NCBI RefSeq assembly: GCF_900476395.1
Contig: NZ_UIHB01000006.1
Span: forward strand, 310,001 to 374,000
DNA length: 64,000 bases
Direction: 5' to 3'
Source of the DNA: Xanthomonas euroxanthea
GTDB lineage: Bacteria; Pseudomonadota; Gammaproteobacteria; Xanthomonadales; Xanthomonadaceae
The notes beneath the pieces are model-generated. The model did not search any database. It was not told the DNA's origin and was given only the letters and a program-made list of their open reading frames with translations. The position numbers and the translations under genes are program-made. Position 1 is the first letter of the stretch. Each line of letters opens with the position of its first letter. Below are positions 40,788-49,994 of the stretch, piece after piece.

Positions 40788-42668
40788 ATTCAGACCCATC
40801 GTTCCCGAACGCTCGCCATCGTCTGCAGCGCCGTCCTGTCGCTCGCCAGCGGCATCGCCACCGCGGCCACACCGGATTCCAGCGTACGCACTGCGCAACG
40901 TCAGCAGGCCATGCGCGACGCCCCGGTCGACAGCATCATCGTCAACTATCGCAGTGGCCGGGTGAGCGCGCGCAGTGTCGGCACTGCGTCGGTGGCCACG
41001 ATCGCCGCGGCGGCATCGCGCGCGGCAGTGCGCCTGGTGCCGGCCGCGCGCAGCGGCACGCAAGCCGCGCCGACGCATGTGCGTACGCTGGCGGTGGGCA
41101 GTGAGTTGATCAGGTTGCCCGCACAGCTCAGCCGCAGTGACGCCGACCGCCTGGTGCGCGAACTGCAGGCCGATCCTGCAGTGGAGTACGCGCAGATCGA
41201 CACGCGCATGTATCCGTTGCAGAACAGCGGTGGCAGCCTGCCCGACGACCCGCTGCTGGCGGGCAATCAATGGCATCTCACCGATCCGGTTGGCGGCATC
41301 GATGCGCCGGCAGCCTGGGCCACCGCCCAGGGCGAAGGCGTGGTCGTGGCGGTGATCGATACCGGCATCTTGCCGGGGCACCCGGATCTGGCCGGCAACC
41401 TGCTGCAGGGCTACGACTTCATCACCAACGCCGACAGGTCGCGACGCGCCACCGACGCGCGTGCGCCGGGCGCGCTGGATTACGGGGATTGGGAAGCAAC
41501 GGACGGCGAATGCGGCATTTTTTCAGCGGCCCGCGACAGTTCCTGGCACGGCACGCATGTGGCCGGCACGATTGCCGAAGCCACCGGCAACGGCATTGGC
41601 GGTGCCGGTGTGGCCTACAAGGCCAAGGTGCTGCCGTTACGCGTGCTGGGTCATTGCGGCGGTTCGTCCTCGGACATCACCGATGCCATCGTGTGGGCGT
41701 CGGGCGGCCATGTGGATGGCGTGCCGGACAATCGCAACCCGGCGGAAATCATCAACATGAGCCTGGGCGGCGTTGGCCCCTGCGATTCGGTCACGCAGGC
41801 GGCGATCAACGCTGCGGTGTCGCGTGGCACCACCGTGGTGGTGGCGGCCGGCAATGATGGCGCGGACGTGTCCAGTGCCGTGCCGGCCAACTGCGCCAAC
41901 GTGGTGTCGGTGGCGGCCACCCGCCTGACCGGCGGGTTGGCGTACTACAGCAATTTCGGCAGCTTGATCGATCTGGCTGCGCCTGGCGGCGGCGCGCGCG
42001 ATCTGGAAACCGACACCTTGTACGACGGCCCGATCGGCAGCTGGATCTGGCAGACCGGTTACACCGGCAAGACCACGCCCACGTCCGGCCAATTCGCCTA
42101 TCTCGGGCCTGGCTTTGCCGGAACCTCGATGGCCGCGCCGCATGTGGCGGGGACGGCCGCGCTGGTGCAGAGCGCCCTGATCGCCGACGGCAAGCCGCCG
42201 CTGACACCCGCGGCACTGGAACGCCTGCTCAAGCGCAGTGCGCGCGCGTTCCCCGTGCAGTTGCCGTTGAGCACGCCGGCCGGTAGCGGCATCGTGGATG
42301 CCGGCGCGGCCATCGATCGGGCACTGCGCCGTTGCGCCAGCGGCGACCTGGGCTGCCAGCTGGACGCGCAGACGCTGCGCAACAGCGTGCCCGAGCGCGG
42401 TCTGTCCAATGTGGCCGGCGATGCCGGCGTCTTCGCCTTCGAAGCGAATGCGGGTGCGGTGCTGAGCTTCGTCAGCTTCGGCGGCAGCGGGCAGGCGGCG
42501 CTGTATGTCGCCATGGGCCGCGCGCCGACCGCAACCGACAACGACGGCATGTCCAGCCGCAGCGGGACCAGCCAGACGGTGCGCTTCACCGCACCGCGTG
42601 CCGGAACCTATTTCATCCGGCTCGATGGCAGCAGCTTCGATGGGGTGAGCCTGTTGGCGCGCCAGTGA
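40785..42668 (+). CDS. Secreted subtilisin-like serine protease 1 with C-terminal PPC domain
   Basis: 627-residue S8 protease from GTG 40785. A signal peptide spans about residues 1-28 (ending ATAA). A propeptide region runs to ~155, and the catalytic domain has Asp192 (VIDTGILPGHPD), His255 (SWHGTHVAG) and Ser448 (GTSMAAPHVAG). The oxyanion Asn is in VVVAAGNDGAD. The C-terminal ~85 residues are a PPC-like beta domain (FEANAGAVLSF, AGTYFIRLDG). It lies 87 bp after adhesin 1 and probably shares its transcript. Export by Sec and then type II secretion is likely; acting on the adhesin is a hypothesis. Confidence 0.93.
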   Translation: MIQTHRSRTLAIVCSAVLSLASGIATAATPDSSVRTAQRQQAMRDAPVDSIIVNYRSGRVSARSVGTASVATIAAAASRAAVRLVPAARSGTQAAPTHVRTLAVGSELIRLPAQLSRSDADRLVRELQADPAVEYAQIDTRMYPLQNSGGSLPDDPLLAGNQWHLTDPVGGIDAPAAWATAQGEGVVVAVIDTGILPGHPDLAGNLLQGYDFITNADRSRRATDARAPGALDYGDWEATDGECGIFSAARDSSWHGTHVAGTIAEATGNGIGGAGVAYKAKVLPLRVLGHCGGSSSDITDAIVWASGGHVDGVPDNRNPAEIINMSLGGVGPCDSVTQAAINAAVSRGTTVVVAAGNDGADVSSAVPANCANVVSVAATRLTGGLAYYSNFGSLIDLAAPGGGARDLETDTLYDGPIGSWIWQTGYTGKTTPTSGQFAYLGPGFAGTSMAAPHVAGTAALVQSALIADGKPPLTPAALERLLKRSARAFPVQLPLSTPAGSGIVDAGAAIDRALRRCASGDLGCQLDAQTLRNSVPERGLSNVAGDAGVFAFEANAGAVLSFVSFGGSGQAALYVAMGRAPTATDNDGMSSRSGTSQTVRFTAPRAGTYFIRLDGSSFDGVSLLARQ

Positions 42669-42825
42669 TCCGACACGCGGTGGCGCCAGAGGGCGCTGCC
42701 GCCGGTTTCTTGGCGCGATGATGCGGATGAGAGCGGCCGCATTGCGAGGCGTCGTGGCCTGAAGCGTCGGCGCGGGACGCGCTGGCGCGGTTCCTGACCT
42801 GTTTCGCGCGCGGTTTTGCGCAACC

Positions 42826-42857
42826 AAGCCTGCTGGCGTCCTGCCAGCGGGCTTTTT
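42826..42857 (+). terminator. Rho-independent terminator after protease 1
   Basis: AAGCCTGCTGGC and GCCAGCGGGCTT form a long stem with one mismatch over a five-base loop, followed by TTTTTT. It closes cassette 1 and separates it from cassette 2. Confidence 0.9.
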
Positions 42858-43004
42858 TGTCTGCTGCAGACATCCGTATTCAGCTTTCAAATGTCTCGCG
42901 GGACATGATCTAGATCGCTGTTTTCCAAAGAATTATCAAAAAACTAATAAACGCAAGCCGAAGTGTGATGAAAAGCACGCTCAGCTTCGCTTTCTGTCAA
43001 AAAC

Positions 43005-43033
43005 TTGACGCCCGATTTGACCGCTGTTAACAC
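43005..43033 (+). promoter_or_regulatory. Possible sigma-70 promoter of adhesin 2
   Basis: TTGACG at 43005-43010 and TAACAC at 43028-43033 are separated by 17 bp in AT-rich DNA ~180 bp before the start codon. The -35 is good; the -10 is weak. Confidence 0.35.
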
Positions 43034-43210
43034 TTCGCTCAGTTCTATGGTTGGGTAGCGTTCACTTTTTGACTATCCAGGGTGCCGCTTTCCGCGCACC
43101 GCCAGTTGGCCCATGGCGCCAATCACCACGGGGATCGCAGTGGCTGACGGCCTCGCGACGGTGGGTGTTTGTCAAAAAAACCAGTCCCAACATTCAGGAG
43201 CAGGGCGTCG

Positions 43211-46200
43211 ATGAATCGGATTTATCGCAAGGTCTGGAACAAATCGTTAGGCGTGTGGGCCGTGGCATCGGAGTTGGCCAGCGGCGACAGCCCGGGCGCA
43301 GTGAGCACCGCCGCATTCATCGACCGCCGCCAGAGCCGTTGCCTGGTTGCCGCGATCGCCCTGGCGCTGGGTAGCGCCGGCATCGCCATCCCCCTTTCCG
43401 CAGTGGCGCAATCGGTCGAAGTCGGTCGCGGTGCGTCGGCACCTGCCGCCAACGCCACCGCCATCGGCGCCGGGAGTCGCGCCAGCGCGACCGGCGCGCT
43501 CGCCACCGGTGCCGACAGCAGCGCCAGCGGCGTCAACAGCAGCGCGATCGGCCGCCAGACCAATGCGATCGGCGAGAACGCAGTGGCCATTGGCTACAAC
43601 AGCTTCGTGCGCCAGAGCGGCGAAAACGGCGTGGCGCTGGGCGCCAACGCCGGCGTGACCGGTGCCAACTCGGTGGCGCTGGGCGCAGGCTCGCGCACCC
43701 ACGAGGACGATGTGGTGTCGGTCGGCAGCGGCAATGGCCGCGGTGGCCCGGCCACGCGCCGCATCACCAACGTCAGCGCCGGCGTCAACGCCACCGACGC
43801 GGTCAACGTGGCGCAGTTGCGCGACGTGGCCGACGTGGCCGAAGACACCGCCACGTTCTTCAAGGCGACCCCGGGCGAAGACAGCGTCGGCGCCTATGTC
43901 GATGGCGACAGCGCGCTGGCTGCCGGCGATGCCGCCAATGCCACGGGCACGGCGACCACTGCGCTGGGAACCGGTGCCAATGCGGTGGCCGACAATGCCA
44001 CCGCGGTCGGTGCCAATGCGCTCGCCTCCGGGCAGAACAGCGCGGCATTCGGCCATAACGCGCAGGCCAACGGCCCCGGCAGCGTGGCCGTCGGCGGCGC
44101 TGCGGTCGACGAAGATGGCGAGCCGTTGGTCACCAACGGCGGCGTGCCGGTCACCACCGGTGCCACCAGTGCCGGCGTCGGCGGAACCGCGGTCGGCGCC
44201 AGCGCCAATGCCGATGGCTTCGCGGCCTCGTCGTTCGGCGTCGGCGCGTATGCGGCCGGTGCGCAGTCGTCCGCGTTCGGTGCGGTTGCCAATGCGGCAG
44301 GCGATTACGCCACCGCCGTGGGCACGCAGACCAGCGCCAGCGGCACCAGCAGCACCGCAGTCGGTGGTCCGGTCGATTACGTCCCGGGTCTGGGTTTCTT
44401 CGTGCAGACCCAGGCCAGCGGCGATGCGTCCACCGCGCTCGGCGCCGGGGCGATCGCATCGGGTACCTACACCACCGCCGTCGGCGTGCTCAGTGAAGCC
44501 TCCGGCACCGAAGCCACCGCCGTGGGTTACTTCGCCTATGCACCCGGCGAAGGTGCCACGGCAGTCGGCCCGGAATCCTGGGCCAGCGGCGAGCTGAGCA
44601 CGGCGCTGGGTTACTACAGCACCGCACGCGGCGCCAACTCGGTTGCGTTGGGCGCCAATTCGATTGCCACGCGCGCCAACACCGTGTCCGTTGGCGCGGC
44701 CGGCGATGAGCGCCAGATCACCAATGTCGCCGCCGGTACCGAAGGCAGCGATGCGGTCAATCTCGACCAGCTCACCGCCGTGTCCGACGTTGCTTCCACC
44801 ACCGCGCGCACGTTCGTGGCCACCGGCGATGGCACCGCGATTGCTGAAGGCATCGACAGTGTTGCGGCCGGTTCCAACGCATCGGCAACGGGTGACTACA
44901 GCGCTGCATTCGGTTCGACCAGCCAGGCATCCGCGCAGGGCAGCACCGCGCTCGGCAGCGGCGCCATCGCGACCGGCGAGAATGCAAGCGCGCTCGGTTT
45001 CAACAGCAATGCAGTCGCCGACAACGCCACTGCGCTTGGCGCCACCAGCAGCGCGTCGGGCGAGTCCAGCACCGCAGTGGGCGGCGCAAGCCAGGCCACC
45101 GCCAGCGGCGCGACCGCACTGGGTTACGAGAGCATCGCCAACGCCGCCGACTCCACTGCGCTGGGGGCGGGCAGTGTGGCCTTCGGCGACACCAGTACGG
45201 CCGTGGGCGGTGCAAGCGTCGCGTTCGGCGATGACAGCGCCGCTTTCGGCGCCAATGCCGCCGCCGGCGGTAGCGCATCCACTGCGATCGGCGCAAACAG
45301 CAGTGCCTTCGGCGAGCGCACCGTTGCGCTGGGTGGCGCCAGTAACGCGTCGGGCGACGACAGCATTGCGCTCGGTGCGAGCAGCCAGGCCTCCGCGCTG
45401 GGCACGACGGCGGTCGGCAGCAATGCCAACGCCAGCATCGCCAATGCCACGGCGGTGGGCTTCAACAGCAGCGCCGGTGACGACTACGCCACCGCGCTCG
45501 GCGGCGACAGCAATGCATCGGGATATTTCAGCACCGCCGTCGGCGGCAACAGCATCTCCAACGGACGCTACTCGACAGCGATCGGCTATGAAAGCATCGC
45601 CAACGGCGGCTCGGCCACTGCGCTGGGCAGGGCCAGCGTCGCCTGGGGCGATGGCAGCACCGCGATCGGCATCGAGAGTTCGGCCTATGGCTACGACAGC
45701 ACCGCAGTGGGCCCCAATGCCTTCGCCGCCGACACCGCCTCGGTGGCGATGGGTGCGTTCGCCAACGGGTGGGGCGCGCGTGCCATTGCACTTGGCAGTG
45801 AATCTGCCGCGGTAGGCGATGAAAGCGCTGCGCTGGGCTGGGAAGCGCAGGCCGATGGCGCGCAGAGCGTGGCCATCGGTAGCAACGCGCTTGCGTCCGC
45901 GCAAAACAGCGTAGCGCTGGGCGCCGGCGCAGTTGCCGATCGCGCCAATACGGTGTCGGTGGGCAGCGTCGGTGGCGAGCGCCAGGTCACCAATGTCGCC
46001 GCCGGTACCGAAGGCACCGACGCGGTGAACCTGGACCAGCTCAACGCGGTCGGCGAGACCGCCGAAGCCACTGCGCGCCTGTTTACCGGTACCGGCACCG
46101 GCACCGCCGATGCGCAGGGCGAGGACGCCATCGCGGCCGGGTCCAATGCCACCGCCGATGGCGATTACAGCAGCGCGTTCGGCTCCAGCAGCCAGGCCAC

Positions 46201-49200
46201 CGCGATCGGCACGGTCGCCATCGGCAGCGGTGCCAGCGCCACCGCGCAGTACGCCAATGCGGCCGGCTACAACGCCGCCGCCAGCGGATACGGCAGTGTG
46301 GCCAGCGGCGCCTTCAGCCAGGCCAGCGGTGATTATGCCGTGGCCGTGGGTGGCGAAAGCGAAGCCGCCGGCGCGCAGAGCACCGCGCTGGGTGCGGCGG
46401 CAGGCGCCTATGGCGATGGGTCGCTGGCGGCCGGCACGCTGAGCGTGGCCGATGGCAGCGAAACCACCGCAGTGGGCTATTTCGCCAGCGCCAGTGGCGA
46501 TTCGGCCACCGCGGTCGGCGCGGAAAGCGTGGCCGATGGCACCAGCGCGGCGGCGTTCGGCTTCGGCGCCGAGGCCACCTCCAACTACTCCACCGCCCTG
46601 GGCGGCTATTCCAGCGCGACCGGGTTCAACAGCACCGCGCTGGGCAATTTCAGCACCGCCAGCGGCTCCAGTACCGTGGCCGTGGGTGGCGATGCCACCG
46701 CAACCGGCGACTACAGCGTCGCGGCCGGCCAGGGCAGCGTGGCCAGCGGCTACAACAGCGTGTCGGTCGGTGGCGCCTTGCTCGGCCTGCTGCCGACCGA
46801 AGCCTCCGGCGACTTCTCCACCGCGCTCGGCGGCGCTGCATGGGCGCCTGGCCTCAACAGCACCGCACTCGGCAATTTCGCCGAATCCACCGGCGAAAGC
46901 AGCGTGGCGCTGGGCGCCGATTCGGTGGCCGATCGCGATTTTGCGGTCTCGGTGGGCAGCGCCGGTAACGAGCGTCAGATCACCAACGTGGCCGCCGGTA
47001 CGCAGGGCACCGATGCGGTGAATCTGGACCAGCTCAACGCCGTGGCCGAAACCGCGCAATCCACCAGCAAGTACTTCCAGGCCAGCGGCAGCGCCGACAG
47101 CGATGCCGGCGCCTATGTGGATGGCGACAACGCGCTGGCTGCAGGCGAGGGCGCCAATGCCACCAGCACCGGCACCACGGCGTTGGGCGCAGGCGCGCAG
47201 GCGGTGGTCGATAACGCAACGGCGGTCGGCGTGAGCGCACTGGCCAGCGGCATCGGCGCGGCGGCGGTGGGCAACAATGCCCAGGCCACCGGCGAAAACA
47301 GCAGCGCGGTCGGCAGCAATGCCCTGGCCAGCGATGTCGGCGCCACCGCAAACGGTGCCGGCGCGCAAGCGGTTTCGACCTATACCACCGCGCTCGGCAG
47401 CGAGGCAGTGGCATCGGACAACCAGGCCACGGCGGCCGGTTTCCGCAGCACCGCCTCCAATGTCGGCAGCGCCGCCTTCGGTGGCTACAGCGAATCCAGC
47501 GGCCGGTTGTCGTCGGCGCTGGGTTACGGCGCGGTGGCCTCGAGCGACTACAGCACCGCGGTCGGTGCCGCATCGCTGGCCTCCGGTGCAAGCGCGGTCG
47601 CCGTGGGCGAGTTCAGCGAAGCCACCGGCGACGAAAGCGTGGCGGTGGGCGGCAGCACGTTCTTCGGCTTCATCCCGGCGCGTGCCACCGGCACCGGCGC
47701 TGCTGCATTCGGTGCAGGTGCCTGGGCCACGGCCGACTACACCACCGCGATCGGCTGGAATTCCTATGCCGACGGCGTCAATGCCACCGCGCTGGGTCAG
47801 AGCGCGGCGGCACTTGCCGACAACACGCTGGCCCTGGGTGGGGGCAGCCGCGCCGATGCGGTCGGTGCCAGCGTGGTCGGCGTGGATGCATCGGCGACCG
47901 GCATCAACAGCACAGGCGTCGGCCGACAGGTCAACGTGATCGGCGAGAACGCGGTGTCGGTGGGCTACAACTCGTTTGTGCGCCAGAGCGCGGTCAACGG
48001 TGTGGCCCTGGGTGCCAATGCCGGTGCAACCGGTGCCGATTCGGTGGCACTGGGCTCGGGCTCGCGCAGCGACGAAGCCGACACGGTGTCGATTGGCAGC
48101 GGCAATGGCCGCGGCGGCCCGGCCACCCGCCGTATCGTCAATGTCAGCGACGGCCAGGCGGCGACCGATGCGGTCAACAAGGGCCAGCTGGATGCGCTGG
48201 CGGCCGATGTGCAGACCACCACCGGCATGGTGCAGACCACCGGCGAAGGGGTGGCCACCGCGACCGGTGATCGCGCCACCGCCGCAGGTGCCGGCGCAAC
48301 CGCCAGCGGCGCACGCAGCGTGGCGATCGCCTCCGGCAGCCGCGCCTCGGCCACCGGCGCCAGCGCCATGGGCGTGGACAGCAGCGCCAGTGGCGTGAAC
48401 AGCACCGCGATGGGCCGGCAGACCAATTCCATCGGCGAAAACGGCGTGGCGCTGGGCTACAACTCCTTCGTGCGCCAGAGCGGTGCCAACGCAGTGGCGC
48501 TGGGTGCCAATGCCGGTGCCAGCGGTGCCGATTCGGTAGCGCTGGGCTCGGGTTCGCGTACCTACGACGCCAACGTGGTGTCGGTCGGTAGCGGCGATGG
48601 CCGCGGCGGCCCGGCCACGCGTCGCATCGTCAATGTCGGCAGCGGCGCGATTGCCAGTGCCAGCACCGATGCAGTCAACGGCGGCCAGTTGTTCCAGTCG
48701 TTGAGCAACGCTGCCAGCTTCCTCGGCGGTGGTGCGGCGATCGGTGCGCAAGGCGTGTTCGTCGCGCCGACCTACGTGATCCAGGGTGCCAGCTACAACA
48801 ACGTCGGTGCGGCATTGACCGCGTTGGACAGCAAGGTCACCGAGCTGGACGCGCGTGGCGGTAGTGCAACGGCCAGTACTGCGGCACGCACGTTGTCGCT
48901 GCGCACCGCAGCGGTGCCGGCTGTTGCCACCAGTGCAGTGACTGCATCGAGCAACGCTGTCGCCGATACCGGCGCCAGCGTGCAGGGCACGCCGACCGCA
49001 GCGGTGGTCGGCAGCATCACCCCGGCCGCAACGTCCACCGCCGTCGGCACGGCGGCAGTGGCCAACCACGTGACCGGCACGGCGATCGGCGGCAGCGCGT
49101 ATGCGCATGGCCCCAACGACACTGCGATCGGCAGCAATGCACGCGTCAATGCCGACGGCAGCACCGCGGTCGGCGCCAATACGCAGATTGCCGCGGTGGC

Positions 49201-49771
49201 GACCAATGCGGTGGCCATGGGCGAAGGCGCGCAGGTCAGCGCGGCCTCCGGCACGGCGATCGGACAGGGTGCACGGGCAAGCGCACAAGGTGCGGTGGCC
49301 CTGGGTCAGGGGTCGGTGGCCGATCGTGCCAACACGGTGTCGGTGGGCAGCGTCGGCGGCGAGCGGCAGGTGGCCAATGTGGCCGCCGGCACGCGTGCCA
49401 CCGACGCGGTCAACAAGGGCCAGCTGGACAACGGCGTCGCTGCGGCCAACAGCTATACCGACAGCCGCTACAGCGCGATGGCCGACAGCTTCGAGACCTA
49501 CCAGGGCGACATCGAGGACCGTCTGCGCCGGCAGAACCGTCGCCTGGACCGGCAGGGTGCGATGAGCTCGGCGATGTTGAACATGGCCGCCAGCGTCGGT
49601 GGCATCGCCACGCAGAACCGCGTCGGTGCCGGCGTCGGTTTCCAGAACGGCGAATCGGCGTTGTCGGTGGGCTACCAGCGTGCGATCAGCCCGCGCGCCA
49701 CGCTGACGGTGGGCGGCGCACTCAGCGGTGACGACAGTTCGATCGGTGTGGGTGCCGGCTTCGGCTGGTAA
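43211..49771 (+). CDS. YadA-like trimeric autotransporter adhesin 2 (giant, ESPR-type signal)
   Basis: 2186-residue trimeric autotransporter. ATG 43211 gives MNRIYRKVWNKSLGVWAVAS, the classic extended signal peptide region, followed by the hydrophobic core at ~44-63 and cleavage near AVA-QS (~66). The passenger contains hundreds of head-type turns (SxAxG) and seven neck motifs (e.g. NVAAGTEGTDAVNLDQL). A ~90-residue module with GENAVAIGYNSFVRQS and GRGGPATRR occurs three times (residues ~100-190, ~1557-1646, ~1717-1814). The C-terminal coiled coil and anchor barrel end in FGW and nearly duplicate adhesin 1. Codon use is strongly GC-rich with almost no rare codons. A protease gene follows after 223 bp. 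Expected role: surface attachment and biofilm or host contact. Confidence 0.94.
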   Translation: MNRIYRKVWNKSLGVWAVASELASGDSPGAVSTAAFIDRRQSRCLVAAIALALGSAGIAIPLSAVAQSVEVGRGASAPAANATAIGAGSRASATGALATGADSSASGVNSSAIGRQTNAIGENAVAIGYNSFVRQSGENGVALGANAGVTGANSVALGAGSRTHEDDVVSVGSGNGRGGPATRRITNVSAGVNATDAVNVAQLRDVADVAEDTATFFKATPGEDSVGAYVDGDSALAAGDAANATGTATTALGTGANAVADNATAVGANALASGQNSAAFGHNAQANGPGSVAVGGAAVDEDGEPLVTNGGVPVTTGATSAGVGGTAVGASANADGFAASSFGVGAYAAGAQSSAFGAVANAAGDYATAVGTQTSASGTSSTAVGGPVDYVPGLGFFVQTQASGDASTALGAGAIASGTYTTAVGVLSEASGTEATAVGYFAYAPGEGATAVGPESWASGELSTALGYYSTARGANSVALGANSIATRANTVSVGAAGDERQITNVAAGTEGSDAVNLDQLTAVSDVASTTARTFVATGDGTAIAEGIDSVAAGSNASATGDYSAAFGSTSQASAQGSTALGSGAIATGENASALGFNSNAVADNATALGATSSASGESSTAVGGASQATASGATALGYESIANAADSTALGAGSVAFGDTSTAVGGASVAFGDDSAAFGANAAAGGSASTAIGANSSAFGERTVALGGASNASGDDSIALGASSQASALGTTAVGSNANASIANATAVGFNSSAGDDYATALGGDSNASGYFSTAVGGNSISNGRYSTAIGYESIANGGSATALGRASVAWGDGSTAIGIESSAYGYDSTAVGPNAFAADTASVAMGAFANGWGARAIALGSESAAVGDESAALGWEAQADGAQSVAIGSNALASAQNSVALGAGAVADRANTVSVGSVGGERQVTNVAAGTEGTDAVNLDQLNAVGETAEATARLFTGTGTGTADAQGEDAIAAGSNATADGDYSSAFGSSSQATAIGTVAIGSGASATAQYANAAGYNAAASGYGSVASGAFSQASGDYAVAVGGESEAAGAQSTALGAAAGAYGDGSLAAGTLSVADGSETTAVGYFASASGDSATAVGAESVADGTSAAAFGFGAEATSNYSTALGGYSSATGFNSTALGNFSTASGSSTVAVGGDATATGDYSVAAGQGSVASGYNSVSVGGALLGLLPTEASGDFSTALGGAAWAPGLNSTALGNFAESTGESSVALGADSVADRDFAVSVGSAGNERQITNVAAGTQGTDAVNLDQLNAVAETAQSTSKYFQASGSADSDAGAYVDGDNALAAGEGANATSTGTTALGAGAQAVVDNATAVGVSALASGIGAAAVGNNAQATGENSSAVGSNALASDVGATANGAGAQAVSTYTTALGSEAVASDNQATAAGFRSTASNVGSAAFGGYSESSGRLSSALGYGAVASSDYSTAVGAASLASGASAVAVGEFSEATGDESVAVGGSTFFGFIPARATGTGAAAFGAGAWATADYTTAIGWNSYADGVNATALGQSAAALADNTLALGGGSRADAVGASVVGVDASATGINSTGVGRQVNVIGENAVSVGYNSFVRQSAVNGVALGANAGATGADSVALGSGSRSDEADTVSIGSGNGRGGPATRRIVNVSDGQAATDAVNKGQLDALAADVQTTTGMVQTTGEGVATATGDRATAAGAGATASGARSVAIASGSRASATGASAMGVDSSASGVNSTAMGRQTNSIGENGVALGYNSFVRQSGANAVALGANAGASGADSVALGSGSRTYDANVVSVGSGDGRGGPATRRIVNVGSGAIASASTDAVNGGQLFQSLSNAASFLGGGAAIGAQGVFVAPTYVIQGASYNNVGAALTALDSKVTELDARGGSATASTAARTLSLRTAAVPAVATSAVTASSNAVADTGASVQGTPTAAVVGSITPAATSTAVGTAAVANHVTGTAIGGSAYAHGPNDTAIGSNARVNADGSTAVGANTQIAAVATNAVAMGEGAQVSAASGTAIGQGARASAQGAVALGQGSVADRANTVSVGSVGGERQVANVAAGTRATDAVNKGQLDNGVAAANSYTDSRYSAMADSFETYQGDIEDRLRRQNRRLDRQGAMSSAMLNMAASVGGIATQNRVGAGVGFQNGESALSVGYQRAISPRATLTVGGALSGDDSSIGVGAGFGW
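47881..48650 (+). repeat. Tandem head-neck modules inside adhesin 2
   Basis: Two copies of the FVRQS...GRGGPATRR module lie at about 47881-48150 and 48361-48650; a third is far upstream at ~43500-43780. They share long stretches of nucleotide identity and are likely sites of slippage or recombination that change adhesin length. Confidence 0.75.
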
Positions 49772-49994
49772 CCCGCTGGGTGCATGACACGCGCCGGCGC
49801 CGGTGTGCGCCGCCGCGCCAGAGCAAGGCCCGAGGGGGCGGGCAAGGACCGTGGCTGGGCCGGCCAACGGATTCGATGGAGTGATGGCCTTACCAGGAGT
49901 GGCTGATCAAACGCAGCGAGCTGCACCGCAGTTGCGCAGCAGTTTCGAAAGCCGCTCCCAGCTGATCGACGAAAAACACGAAGAGGACTTCACC

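Larger units (their letters stand above)
42669..43210. other. Intergenic region between the two adhesin/protease cassettes
   Basis: 542 bp. The first part holds a terminator (42826-42857). From ~42880 to 43070 the DNA is AT-rich and contains a possible sigma-70 promoter. The last 40 bp carry a Shine-Dalgarno-like AGGAGCAGGG before ATG 43211. No gene is evident. Confidence 0.5.

Noticed and set aside
42985-43070. PIP-box-like TTCGC pairs upstream of adhesin 2
   Set aside because: TTCGC occurs at ~42986 and ~43035 but no second TTCGC follows at 15 bp.
43247-49867. Open reading frame of 2206 codons on the minus strand opposite adhesin 2
   Set aside because: It mirrors the repetitive, GC-rich sense gene: sense codons such as GCC/GGC/AGC leave no antisense stops. 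It has no plausible ribosome-binding site, no signal or known motif, and His/Arg-rich low-complexity sequence.
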